Source of the DNA: Welwitschia mirabilis
Lineage: Eukaryota; Gnetophyta; Gnetopsida; Welwitschiales
Assembly: GCA_051453625.1 (NCBI GenBank)
Contig: JBOZIK010000001.1
Location: forward strand, 46,818,328 to 46,882,327
Length of the DNA: 64,000 bases
Direction: 5' to 3'
The notes below the pieces were generated by a model. The model had not been told where the DNA came from. It ran no database searches and worked only from the letters and a program-made list of their open reading frames with translations. The position numbers were made by a program, and so were the translations under genes. Each line of letters opens with the position of its first letter. Positions within the stretch are counted from its first letter, which is position 1. Positions 1 to 16,054 of this stretch are shown here, one piece after another.

Positions 1-1924
1 AGATAAAGACTAACTGTTAGTTTATCCCATATGTTTGTAATGTAGCTAATTCAACAAACAATAAATTCTCTAAGTTAGTAATTTAGATTAGTCAATAAAA
101 AGGCTAATACCATTATGGATAATTTTCATACCAAAGATGGAACATAGACAATCAAGTCTTGTATTACACTTCCAAGTAGATCCATTAAACTATCAAGGAT
201 AAGATACTACAAAAATGCTGGTCAAATGCTGAAAGTAAAAAATAATATTACTTAAATAATATGAGAAAAGACATCACTACGAAGGTAGCCTATTTAACTA
301 CTGTAACTTTTCATAATTTTTGAATTCAAATTGCTAGGTAAAGAATGGGTTCCCTTTATTTTCAAGTAGACATAGGAAAGTGGCTTAACATTACTTAAGA
401 ATATAGGACTTGTCATGTGATTAAGACGTTATTAATGATGAATATTATCTTTTTCTATAATATCATCAAACTAACATATTCAAAATAAATAGAATAGTAT
501 AACTCTTAATCTAATTAATTTGTTTCAAACTTGTCCAAAGCTGATAAATTTATAAATGAGGTTTTTGAATGGTATTCATTATATGTTGCTTCTATCCAAT
601 AAATCCTTAAGATCCTTGATCATAATAAAGATTTTAGCTTCTAGCTTTTAATATATTCAACATTTAAAACATAACCATGGTTGACAATAGCTAATAAACT
701 TTTTTATAAAGAAATAGTAAATATATATTATATTAAAACAAACGTCATTTAAAAGCTATTTTCCTAAGCATGGTAGAAATCCCTCTAGTAGTCAAAGTTC
801 TCAAACATCAACATCTAATTTTATCAAACCTAGTTTCCAATTTCAATAAAAAATAGGCTCAAGACTAGCATACCCTAAGGCATTTATAATAAAATGGTAC
901 TCATTAGGAGCAAAATTAGAATATGGTATTTGAACAAGAGGACTAACAACAATGGGCTCAGTTTCTTCTTCTTTCACATCTTCTTCTTACTACTCCTCTT
1001 CTTTCACATCTTTTTCTTACTGTTGCTATTCAGTTTCCTCTATTTTTGGCACATTGTCAATGTACCCAACAGGTGCAGGAAGACCATACTCTTTATTGCT
1101 TTGGCTATACTTTAGCGGATCTCACAATATTGGCTTTTGAATAGGCTCCATTAGTATATATTACCAACCTAAAATTCCAATATCAATTTGAATTTTTCTT
1201 TGATGAAGAAATCAAATCAAGACTTTATGTCTTGTCTTGCAACTTTGGAGAGAGCAATGAAGAGAATTAAAAAAAAAGAAAGGGAGATCTATCTAAAGTA
1301 CCCCCATCATGATAGCCAAAAAGTAAAAGTGTAGCTCATTGATTTTATCAAAGTGGCCTTCCAAAGTGAAATATTTAATGATTAAAGCAACTCAAGAATC
1401 ATAGGATCTTAAAAGATCTTTTCCTATAGCTTCGTCCTATTTTGCACAAAGTTTTCCCTATCAATCTTTCAAATTATAGAACTATGGATACTTTATAAGC
1501 ATCCATTTTGAGCTCAATACCATGAGGACCTATGTATATGGTATCATTAATAGAAGGAATATCAATGTAAATGATAGTGTTACCTATGTGGGTAGTTCTG
1601 CCATTCCAGTTTCTAAAGAACTACTTGGAAAGATCAGGATCATAACCTCTAAGGCTCAGAACATAAGAGTCCCATCTTGCATCTTAGAAGGCCTTTCAAT
1701 TTTGCTCATGATTCAATAGAGGATCATGCTTGGTTGGCTTAATTATTAAATCCTTTCCCATATCTTCTAGTGCATGCATGCTACTACAAGTGCTTTGGCA
1801 CTGTTCCGATACCCAACTTTGGCACGCTTCAGATGCTCTCTACTACTTGTCACCTTGCAAAACATACTTGGTTATGTTTGTAGGGTTTGAGATATCATGT
1901 TTTTTATAGACATAATCTGCTTAC
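1..1924. other. AT-rich intergenic DNA, no gene recognised
   Basis: No coding region or named repeat could be supported. A short TTC-rich tract near 964-1020 yields Ser/Phe-rich open frames that look like low-complexity by-products. A 65-codon open frame near 1522-1719 resembles nothing I recognise. The stretch may hold more of the 3' end of the neighbouring LINE or older repeats, but no boundary or poly(A) tract is visible. Confidence 0.5.
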
Positions 1925-2059
1925 TAATTTTGAATTTCAACTTTGATAGAGATAATTTTTTCCTTTTAGAAAATAATATTACATCTATTTTTTCATAGAA
2001 GCCAAGCATCAATGACCATGAAAACATTTTTCCTAAATGAATTGGAAGTGTCCAAGCTA

Positions 2060-5000
2060 ATAAGAGAGGGAGGGAAGGGGAATATATTTAAGGATCTTCA
2101 AAGATCTTTTACAATAGAGCATTAAATGAATAGATGATTATGAAATTCATTATCTTCATAATACATAGGACAATCTTGATCAACTCTTAAATTTATTTGG
2201 ATGAGCTTATCTGCTGTTGGAATGTAACCCTTTAACATATATGACCAAAACATCTTAATCTTCTCAGAATGTTAAGCTTTCATAATTTATTCCATTTATG
2301 ACCATAATCAAACATATTGTGATTTATTTTTAAGATGCTTATTTTACCATTTTATATAGGAAGAACCTGATTTTAAAAAACGTAAGGCCAAACCTTGTGT
2401 TTTCAGAAAATGGAATGCCTTTCTTTATCTTTATAATTCTCTTTGAAGAACTTTTCCCAAGGAATACTATTGTTTGAATAAAATCTATAGTAGTGCTTTA
2501 CAAGGATGTATTTGCTCATATCTAGAGTTTTTTTAATTATAAGACCACCTATTTTTTTGGCATAACTATCTGCTTAGAGTTTATAAGATGTAACCTCTTA
2601 TGGAATTTGTCACCCAACCAAATAAGATCTTTAATAATATTATCAATCAATCTAGCAAACTTATTAGATATAGGGAAGCAACTAGTAGGGTAAACGGTCA
2701 TGCTTACCAGATAAGATTTGGTAAAGAGGATTTTCTCTACAATAGAGAGGAATTTTTTATCCCACATGGTCAATCTAAATACAATTTTCCTTATTAAGGG
2801 AGGCCAAATATTATTAAAATTCTGATGAAAATTAAGAATAAGCCCAAGATAAGAGTTAGGGAAGTATACTTGTGAACATTGAAAAACCTTCAAGATGACT
2901 GACTTACTTTTGCAAGGAGCATTGATAAGGAATATCTTCGATTTAGGCCAATTGGTTGCAAAACTTAAAAAGTTATGAAACTCATTCAAAATGTTACGAG
3001 CTTGTTAAATTACAGGAAGGCTAGAGTCAAGACATAAAAGAGCATCATCTATGAACTGAAGAATGGGATATGAGGAGGCTAACTCAGTAGCTATGATCTG
3101 CCTTTGATAAAATAGTCTATTTAAGGAAGCCATTACAAGAACAAAGATGCTAAGGGAAAGAGGATCATCCTGACAGAGGCCATTGCTTCCTTTGCAATAG
3201 TTGTATATCTTATCATTAGCTATAATAGAGAAGGTTAGCATTAATATGCAGAAGTGGATAAGAGGTCTAAGAGGTGTGGGGAGACCACACTCCTATAATA
3301 CATAGTCCATTATTTCTTACTGAACTATATTAAACACTTTAGCTATGTTGACTTTGAGGAACATTACAGGCTTATTTTTTCATTGGTGAAAATAGAGAAT
3401 TTCATTAGCCAAAATGATGTTATCATGGATGACTCTACCTAATATAAAGCTAGATTGCAAGGATAGAACCATGTTTGAAAGGAGCATTTTGGGCCTGTTT
3501 GTAATAATCTTTAAAGCAAATCTTATAAAAAACCTTGCAAAGACTGATTGAATGAAATTAATGAGGACTTTCTACATATTTCATTTTGGGAATGAGGGTG
3601 ATGAGGGTATCATTGAAAGGTTTATAAAAGGTACCTTTTATGAAAGTTTCTCGAACTACATCATACATATTGAATTTAATAATATCCCTGAAGGTCTAAT
3701 AGAATTCTATAGTGAAATCATTAAGACCAGGTACTTGATTCTTTTTCATTGAGTTGATAGTATTTTTAATTTCAGCCTCTATGAATCTTTGATTCAAGTA
3801 ACATTGCTGCTCTTCAAAGATGGGAGGGCCAACTAGGACACTATCTAAATCCACTAGTTTTTTTGTAAAAAGATTTTGGAAATAGTCAATGAAAGAGCTA
3901 GCAATTTGACTGTTGGTCTTATAATCTGTTGTAGATGCACTCTACTACAGAATATTCTTTTGTCTATGCCTGTTTGCCATCTAGATAAAGAACTTTATAT
4001 TACAATCCCCTTCTTTTAGCCATTGAATTCTAGATCTCTGTTCTTCCTTTGAGGATATATCATGAATCTGTGAAATAAGGTGCTTTTCATAGCCTCTATC
4101 TGCATTTGTGTCCCCATTGTGATTCTGGATAATAGTGAGCTCTTCTAATAATTAATATTTAACATTTTTAATGAGTAATTTAACTATTTTTTCCAAAAAA
4201 TAAACTTGTGCCTTAACATTTTTAGCTTTTGAAATAATCTGTAAGTAGGGGTACCTTTCACTGGAGTATTCTAAGTATGCTTGATGAAGTCAATAAAGTT
4301 TAGATCTTTTAGTTATGAGTGCTCAAATATAAAGAGAGATTTCCTTTGAAAAGAGTCCATCATTAAAACTATAGGTTTATGATCAGAAAAAAAATCCAGC
4401 TTTTGCTTTAAGAATGTAATGCCTATTAGAGTTTTTGACTAGACACATATCAATTCTAGATATTACAAGATTTACTTCTTTTCTAGGATTACTCTGTATA
4501 AGAAGCACCATGCAAAAGATCTTTGTAATTGTAGCTATTAACACAATTGGTAAAAAATGGTAGAAAGACTAGGAACATTACCAAGTTTTTCATGAGGGCT
4601 AAAGATCTAATTGAAGTCATCTATGATAATGTCTAAGGAATCTAACATAATATAATATAAGCATTGTAGTCTTTGGTCTACTTCTTGAGGCCCATAGAAA
4701 TTGCTGATTCTCCTCTTTTTATCATTAAAAATCCAATCAATTATGAGTGGTTATGTCTTTTATTAATAATAGTGATGCTTCCATTCTTACAGAGGATCAT
4801 TAATTCTCCATTTGTGCCCCTACCCAAAACTAAAATAAAGGACCAAGAGAAGTATTAGTACGTGGCTGGGTTATGCGTAGTGCTTGAATCCCTCACTCAT
4901 CCCTCTGCCTGTTTCCGTGAATGGGGACTTGAGGCCTGTGCGGGGTGAAAAGAGACTAATTTTTATAAAATCAAGCTTTGTTTCTTAAAGAAGATACATA

Positions 5001-5090
5001 GACATTGAAGATTCCTTTAAAAGACTCCAAAGGTGGGAAATTTTTGTTTGGACATTTCTAAGGCCTATGCAGTTCTAGGAAATAATCACT
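2060..5090 (-). pseudogene. LINE ORF2 (endonuclease + reverse transcriptase), broken
   Basis: The reading begins near 5090 with the endonuclease start, where the usual tryptophan of the ISWNC block is a TAG, followed by VQTKISHLWSLLKE and a TAA in place of the glutamine before ETKLDF. RT blocks follow: FILGRVIHDNIILANEI near 3440, GLCQDDPLS near 3180 (family form GLRQGDPLS), and ILQFIDDALL near 3060, where the usual ADD core reads IDD. A long thumb segment (2989-2549) has the family pattern SYLGL, LSIVEKILFTKS and IDNIIKDLIW. A zf-RVT-like segment (PTADKLIQINLRVDQDCP) lies near 2220. ORF2 would nick DNA and copy the LINE RNA at the target. Frameshifts and stops throughout show it is dead. Confidence 0.85.
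4862..4950. other. GC-rich segment inside the LINE endonuclease region
   Basis: About 90 bp between the ETKLDF block and the next recognisable endonuclease block is much richer in G+C than the rest of the LINE and does not align by eye with endonuclease sequence. It may be a small insertion or a fast-diverging loop. No terminal repeats or target duplication are obvious. Confidence 0.3.
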
Positions 5091-5407
5091 GTAAGAAGAG
5101 TTGAGCTTGCTTACCATCTTGGATCTCCTCCTTCATTTCCTTTTAAAATTTACCTTTTCTGATATTCATTCTGATTTTTCTGTCTATTTGTTTAGTTTTT
5201 CCATTTCGGTTATTGTTGACACATATGAACCACACTCATCTAGATTGTTTCTATTTTTTATTTATTTCTATTTCATTTCCATTTGTGACTGTTATTGTGA
5301 TCTAGTAGAATAAACTGACACATTAAGGATGTGCTTTGTGTATTCTTGTTTAGCCCTTTCCCATTCATTTCTTATTTTGTTTTCGTACATTTATTCTAGT
5401 TCTTCAT

Positions 5408-6244
5408 CTAACAGAATATCATATTTATTTCCTTGACTGATTGGATCATTGCTAAGGATTGAAGCTGGCTTTTTTGTGTGATCTTTTTCATTAACTTCTT
5501 GCTAGTCATTTTTTTCACTTTCTTATTTTTCTTACACTTTTCCATCGTATGTTCATTTTTCCCACACTTTGAACATTGTAATGGAATATTTGCAATTTCA
5601 AAGTTAAAAACCAATCCCCCTCACATACTATATAAGATTATTCTTTTTGCTTTGAAGTTGTTTGGTTTTATGTAAACACATATTTTAGCTGTTGCCGATT
5701 TTGCCATTAAATCTGTATTCTTATCAAGTTTAACAAACTCTCCTAACATATCACCAGGTTGCTTAAAAAAAAACCCTGAATGCCATATTTTTAAGAGAGG
5801 GTTTGAGATACAAATCCAAGCTGAGATCTTTTCAAAAATGGTGGGTTTGTCAAGAATGAATGGGGATCATTTAGTTAAGGCTAAATCTCTATAGCTAAAA
5901 AAATAGGGCCCTCTTGCTAAAACCTTATTCATTTCTTCTTTAAAATAAAAAACAAAATGCAATAACCCATCTCTGAAAGGGATTACCTTACAACTTGCAT
6001 GAAACTTCTAATCACACCACAGATGCATTATTTCGATAAATGGAAACCCTTTTAAGGATTGAAATTTACTAATGAGGCAATTTTTAAAACAAGCGTTCAA
6101 ATGCTTAGAATAGTTAATGGACATTTTTGTATAAATGATATCTCCTTCGTGCTTGAAACTAAAATCTAAATTATCAAATCTTTGATGCTTGCTTTTCCTC
6201 ACTGATGCCCTATAAGATTTGGTACCTGATGATTCTGCCGCCAT
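5408..6244 (-). pseudogene. LINE ORF1 (gag-like, CCHC knuckle), broken
   Basis: I chose the ATG at 6244 (MAAESSG...). An ATG-initiated open frame runs to 6008; the reading then shifts frame, through a segment matching the DUF4283-type region of plant LINE ORF1 proteins (around 5900-5650), to a CCHC zinc knuckle CSKCGKNEHTMEKC near 5560. A Lys-rich tail ends at a stop at 5408. ORF1 proteins of plant LINEs bind the element RNA and escort it during retrotransposition. The knuckle keeps all four metal ligands, but internal stops and frameshifts mean no full protein is made. The identification rests on the knuckle and its position ahead of an endonuclease/RT ORF. Confidence 0.75.
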
Positions 6245-6590
6245 TGGAGAACTAAGTCTCGCTTTCACTACCTTAGAGACCTTAAATCCCCACCCTTTAG
6301 GGTTTTCGGGGTTCGTGAGTCATCGATTAAAAACCCTCCCCTCAGGGGTAGTAAAACCAACGTGAGGTCTAAGTGTATGCCACTGCGCCTTTTTAGTTTT
6401 CACAGTAGATAGCGATACGAAGGAGCTAAATAGATAATGCGTTGAAGACGTGCTACGCTAAGAAGCCCTAGCAACTCGAAACCGCCTCTAGAGAGCCTCC
6501 AAGGAAAAAACACTCTTGCGCACCTTGAAAGAAAAACCCTAGCTTTGCTGCTCTGCTCTGCTTCACTCTGCTGTGCTTCGCTTTTCTCGA
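6245..6590 (-). promoter_or_regulatory. Putative LINE 5' untranslated leader / internal promoter region
   Basis: This block lies just upstream of the LINE ORF1 start and is clearly GC-richer than its surroundings. On the minus strand it contains GCTAGGGTTTTTC (about 6531-6543), a telo-box-like string similar to those in the RPL6 leader. Plant LINE promoters are expected within the 5' UTR, so a promoter role is plausible from position only. Confidence 0.4.
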
Positions 6591-6799
6591 AATTTGATAA
6601 TAAACTTTTTAAGCTATGAAAAAAAAAATACTACCTATGACTTAACATTATCATAACTCTATTACAAAGGTTATTATGGAACTCTCTTTAGCTGCTTTTT
6701 ATCCTATGTTATCGATCTTATAATGAACTTGCCTTTTAACCTCAACTATGATTAATGTATTTACATATATTAGAGTTGAAATTGAAATAAAGTTTGGTT

Positions 6800-7099
6800 A
6801 TGTTCAAAACCCTATATAAAACAGGAAAGCGTATTTATATTTTATGCATTTTTTAGGAAAAATATTTGAGTGTTTACACGCAAAACTCTCCTTTGGCCAC
6901 CGCTGATTTTGCTCTTTCGAATTTCGTAAAGCGCTTATTGAAGAGCCACCCTTAAGCAAATAATTTCCGAGCTGACATTATTAGGGTTTTGGTGAGGTTA
7001 AAGCTAGGGTTTTTTGAGCAAGGCTTTTCATCCCGTCCGAGGTTGCCAGGTAAAGAAACAGAGGGAGGAGAGGTGCAGAGGCAGAGAGAAGGCGGAGAA
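6800..7099 (+). promoter_or_regulatory. RPL6 core promoter and 5' leader
   Basis: A telo-box AAACCCTA at 6807-6814 overlaps a TATA-like TATATAAAA at 6813-6821. Downstream, the leader holds TTAGGGTTTT (6981-6990) and TAGGGTTTTTT (about 7005-7015). Telo-box motifs are well known in promoters and leaders of plant ribosomal-protein genes. The run from 7030 to the ATG at 7100 is purine-rich. The transcription start was not determined; about 6840-6950 would suit the TATA position. Confidence 0.6.
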
Positions 7100-11658
<4,559 letters not shown>

Positions 11659-13300
11659 ACAGCCTAACAAGTTTTGGGAAGCTTTCCTCAGATGTCTATT
11701 CTTGTAGCACAAGGTATAGGAATTNNNNNNNNNNNNNNNNNNNNNNNNNNNNNNNNNNNNNNNNNNNNNNNNNNNNNNNNNNNNNNNNNNNNNNNNNNNN
11801 NNNNNNNNNNNNNNNNNNNNNNNNNNNNNNNNNNNNNNNNNNNNNNNNNNNNNNNNNNNNNNNNNNNNNNNNNNNNNNNNNNNNNNNNNNNNNNNNNNNN
11901 NNNNNNNNNNNNNNNNNNNNNNNNNNNNNNNNNNNNNNNNNNNNNNNNNNNNNNNNNNNNNNNNNNNNNNNNNNNNNNNNNNNNNNNNNNNNNNNNNNNN
12001 NNNNNNNNNNNNNNNNNNNNNNNNNNNNNNNNNNNNNNNNNNNNNNNNNNNNNNNNNNNNNNNNNNNNNNNNNNNNNNNNNNNNNNNNNNNNNNNNNNNN
12101 NNNNNNNNNNNNNNNNNNNNNNNNNNNNNNNNNNNNNNNNNNNNNNNNNNNNNNNNNNNNNNNNNNNNNNNNNNNNNNNNNNNNNNNNNNNNNNNNNNNN
12201 NNNNNNNNNNNNNNNNNNNNNNNNNNNNNNNNNNNNNNNNNNNNNNNGGAATTCAGCCTTGAGCTGGCATACATTAATTTGATTTCTAAAAATGCATATT
12301 GACTCTCTTATTCGTGTGTGAATCTTGTTAAAACAAATTTTGCCTTGATCATGATCTACTGTGGTGCTTAGTTCATCCTATGGTGTTTATTGTTTCAGTA
12401 AAATGTGTTACTGTCGAGACTTTCGTTTCAATATCATCCTCGGAGGTATTTGAAAAATACACGGACCGAGATAATGTTTGAACCATTTCTGAAACCGGGC
12501 ATGTAACGTCTGTTTGATGGCCACCTGGTTTATGTGCTGTAAATGCCATGGTATCCATGTCCCTTTATTGTTCGATTAAGAGAATGCTAAATTGCAAGTT
12601 TGAATACAGGGTATATTTTTTCCACCCAAAGTTGATAAAAACTTATCAAAATGACAAAAGCGATATTAATATATTTCTTTAGTTTGTCATAATGACAGAG
12701 TTATTCCATGAGCGTTGTTAGGTCAATTGAAGAGTGCCTAATTGCAGCCTTTGATAACGACTTAACAATAGGTTTTTCTGTTTTGCTGTTTATAACTAGG
12801 CTGAACTGTTGGAACTTACAAATCTCGAAGTGTTATACAAAAATTATTTGTTCTTGTTAACAAAGCATTATTACTTTGGCTTGTTTGAAGTCATCACTTT
12901 GTAACGTTTTAAAACACAATGGATGGGAGAAACAAGAAAATTAACTGTAACCGGTTATTTTTTATATTTAAGCATAAACATATCTCTTGCTTTATATAAC
13001 AATAAACTTGGAGGACAAATGTTCTTATCCTCTAGGTGTGGATACTAGGAAACTAGAACGTAAATGATGGAATGTATTGTAATTGGGTAGTTCTATAGTT
13101 TAGTAGCTCTCTGTTTTTGGTTTCATTGCTGCTTGTTTTTGTTTGGTTTACAAATAAAGCTCGTCTAAGTGGAATCTATGGGCTGGTTGGTCTCGAAGTT
13201 TCTTGGGCTCAAAAATTTACTTTTTAGTTCTAAGACTAGTTACTTGGAGCTAGCATAGGCTAAGCCAAGACCTGCTGGTTTTGAGAGAATATTTTCATGT
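11659..13300 (+). other. RPL6 3' region, assembly gap and unassigned DNA
   Basis: RPL6 3' UTR follows the stop at 11658 and runs into a 523-base N gap (11725-12247), so its polyadenylation site cannot be placed. Beyond the gap, 12373-12558 is less AT-rich and has a 61-codon open frame on the minus strand without recognisable domains; the plus-strand text there looks like an acceptor (TTGTTTCAG at 12390-12398) followed at once by a stop, so a 3' UTR exon is equally possible. Nothing else is supported. Confidence 0.4.
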
Positions 13301-15598
13301 ATTCACTACCAGAAAAGCTATTTGTGGAGGGGGAAACCATGTGCTTTTGCAACCCTGGTTAGAACCTTGGTGAATTGCAATAAAAATGTGATCTGCAGTA
13401 TATATTTGTAGATAAGGATGTGAGTGGCTGTATGATGAAACTCCTGTCAAGTAAGTGCAAACTTTGTATCTGTTGGTGCAAGATAGACAACCTACGATGG
13501 TGAATTTCTTTGGATACTTTGAAACAGATTTACCTGAAACTTTGGAACAAGGCAATAAAACAACCTACAATGGTTAACAATCATTTCTTTAATACCTTGA
13601 AAGAGATTTTACTGTGGAACTTTGAAATTAGGCAATAATACAAGAAGCACAACTAACATGAACGTGATCATGGTTCAGTCTCATTCTGCCCGTGTTCACT
13701 TTAATTTGGATTTCATCTGCTTTAGGGAATCTTATGGCATGTGGTATTAATATTAGGCAAAGTCTTGAAAAAGATGCAGAAATATACAAACCAAAATGCA
13801 AAGCAAGCATGCAGAAAAATAGAAAGCCAAGTTACAAGATTACAAAAAAGGATGATGAACCTTTTGCATAGTAAACTAAATAACCATCAGATTCTAAAAT
13901 AGTAAATAAAACATTCGCTGTAATATAATAAGATGACAAGGATGGCTGTGTTGGAATTGGGAAGCAAACGGTTGGATGCGAAAAGTTTTATCATGTAGAT
14001 GATATTTTGTTCTACCTTGAGTTTTAACCCTTGAATCCTTCCCAAAGAATCCTTAAATCTTCTCCAAAGGTGAGCAGTTTTAGTGTAATTTCAAAGCATG
14101 TGCTTGGTCAGTTTTGAGATAACCTCACACAATGGGCGAGAGTTGGAACAGACAACTAATTTTTTGCAGTCTGTCAGGCTGGTAACTCATTGTTCAGAAG
14201 GAGCCAAAGGGGTAGTTTCTTTGTGCTACAAAGGCCAGAAATAGATTTGAAAATCTTCCACAACTCTATAGTATTAGATTGATTCCAATACCTATTAAGC
14301 AACTTATTACATTTGAGTTGCCTAATCTCCCTGTGTTTCATCTTTGGCTAGAGAGTGCCTTCTTTATCTATGACTCGTAAATCCAACCAGTTATGGTCAT
14401 TCTCTTGGAAAACAGAGAAGAGTGTTATTGACATGAACGCAAATTGTGTGGAGCATACATGTTCAACCAAGGTTCCCATATCATAAGAAGTTACAACTTC
14501 ATTCCTGTTATTCACAAAAGCTCCTTGAAATGGTAAGCTTGTTCTTCTAAAAGAACCTTTGAGATTTGAAGGTGGCATTTATAGATTTTATAATTGCACT
14601 AAAGTTATAATATTACCGCAAGCGATTAGGAGCCAAGTCAATGGGAAAAATCTTTCCACTCTTTCCATATCTGTTTTAGAAAATCATTATCCCTTATTTA
14701 TTGAATTCTTGGGGATAGACGCTGCATATGGTGTAATTCTCTTTACAAAGTTTTGTTGCAAAGCCTACCCTTTCTTTCAAAGGTGAATAAGGTCCTTCTA
14801 AGCCTCCTCCTCAATATCCATTTGGTTGCTTCCTACAGGTAGATGTCAACGATAGTTATTTATCCTAGTCCCTTTGAAAGCTAACAATACGTTCATGCAA
14901 CTTTGTTAAAGAGTCATTTACTTGGTTTCACATCCTATGGAGATCAATAACCAATTTACAAGGGGAGAAGATAGGGTTGATTTATCCTAAGGGTAACCAG
15001 AATATATGTCAATTCCACAATCTTGTGAGTAGGTCTTGCATATTTTGTCCTGATCAAATAGTACCTTGAATTGATACACCTTGTGATCATGAGGAAGCGA
15101 AATTGATGAGTTACTGAGAGGCTATGTCATGAAACATTACAGTAGTAGACAATAAAGTAGTGTCAGACCCCTATACAAGGTCAATGTGTTGGGACCCACA
15201 AGTCCTTTCTTAGTGTTAGTGGGCTTTATATATAAGTGGATAGATCAATCCATCCAGTTTAGTAGCTTTTCTGAACTCTCCAAAACACACCCTCAAATGA
15301 AGAAAGTTTAGGCCAGAAGGGTCACTATTATGCTAAGAAGCTTGAAGGGATCTCCATGGGTAAGCTTCTGCAAAGCATTCTACTTGCCTACTAAGTTAGA
15401 GAGTTCCATGAGATGTGGATAACCTATGACTTCTCCATATTGATGATCAAATTGGAAGTTGTGTGGTAACGTTTATTAGACACATGCATGATCTAGGACA
15501 TTGGATTCCTATTTAAGAAAAATAAACAAATCATCGACATACTAATCGATAATGAGGCTCTTATCCCATTTAGTCACTTGAATCCCAAAAATATGATG
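13301..15598 (-). mobile_element. Possible ancient non-LTR retroelement remnant
   Basis: On the minus strand near 15590-15310 a heavily broken reading contains YVDDLFIF in an RT-like context, then fragments (KS.VI, MELSNLVG, a YLG-like block) in the order seen downstream of the active site of plant LINE RTs. Farther on, around 14860-14350, an open frame of 76 codons and a GGGLEGPYSPLKEG string may continue it. Every block needs frame changes, so the call is weak. A TATA-like TTTATATATAAG lies at 15222-15233. The rest is AT-rich with no other support. Confidence 0.25.
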
Positions 15599-16054
15599 TG
15601 TAACACTCTAGCTTAAATTACCCTTTTTAAGCACTATTTTTCCTCCCTTTTGTGTTTTATTATTTTTTCATAGTTGAGTTATTTAAAAACATTAATCGAA
15701 CCTAGGATCAATTTCTAATTATGCTTTATCATGAGACTATTTAGAATATATGTTTTGGGAAAGTAAGCATAAATAGACAAGTCAATCGGTTCTTATGGAA
15801 TTAGTCATATCAGACTTTCGTCTACAAGCAATAGCAATGTCATATTTTTATGTCTTATATTCTTTTCCAGTTTTTGTCACATAAATATATATATTGTATA
15901 TGCTTGATAAGATGTAAACTTGTAATAATAAAGTCATGGATATAGGTTTAGGATAAATCTTAACCAGTATTGGGCTATCATACAAATATAACTTGTTTCA
16001 ACTTCAAGTTCTAAACCATAACAAAGATGAGTTGGCTTAACTTCATAAGCTTAG
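15599..16054 (+). repeat. AT-rich LTR-like repeat, copy A, left part
   Basis: It starts TGTAACACTC at 15599, the style of many plant Ty3/gypsy LTRs, and aligns by eye with copy B starting TGTGACATCC at 30228. Shared landmarks include TTAAGCACTATTTTT near the start, ACAARCAATAGCRATGTCATAT, AGATGTAAACTTSTTAT-like text and GAGTTGGCTTWACTTCA. The copy is interrupted at 16054 by copia element 1 and resumes at 26489. Confidence 0.7.
16050..16054. repeat. Target-site duplication CTTAG, left, of copia element 1
   Basis: CTTAG directly precedes the left LTR and is repeated exactly at 26489-26493 after the right LTR. Five bases is the expected length for Ty1/copia integration. Confidence 0.9.

Larger units (their letters stand above)
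1925..6590 (-). mobile_element. Degenerate L1-type LINE, nearly full length
   Basis: On the minus strand the parts of a plant L1-type LINE appear in order: a GC-richer 5' leader (about 6590-6245), ORF1 with a zinc knuckle, then ORF2 with endonuclease, reverse transcriptase and a C-terminal zf-RVT-like region ending near 2060. A stretch reading like the usual tryptophan-rich tail (AWLLWKN) follows near 2000-1930. Many stops and frameshifts make it inactive. The 3' boundary, poly(A) tail and target duplication were not found, so the ends are approximate. It lies head to head with RPL6, its 5' end about 300 bp from the RPL6 leader. Confidence 0.85.

Noticed and set aside
952-1140. Ser/Tyr-rich small ORF
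   Set aside because: Product of a TTC-rich low-complexity tract; no conserved features.
11674-12282. Long open frame across the first N gap
   Set aside because: It is made almost entirely of N; only a few real codons lie at each end.
12373-12558. Small minus-strand ORF in a less AT-rich patch
   Set aside because: No recognised domain and no supporting splice or promoter context; kept only as a remark.
15310-15591. YVDD motif as evidence of another copia RT
   Set aside because: Flanking text does not follow copia blocks and fits a LINE only with frame changes; kept as a weak non-LTR remnant.
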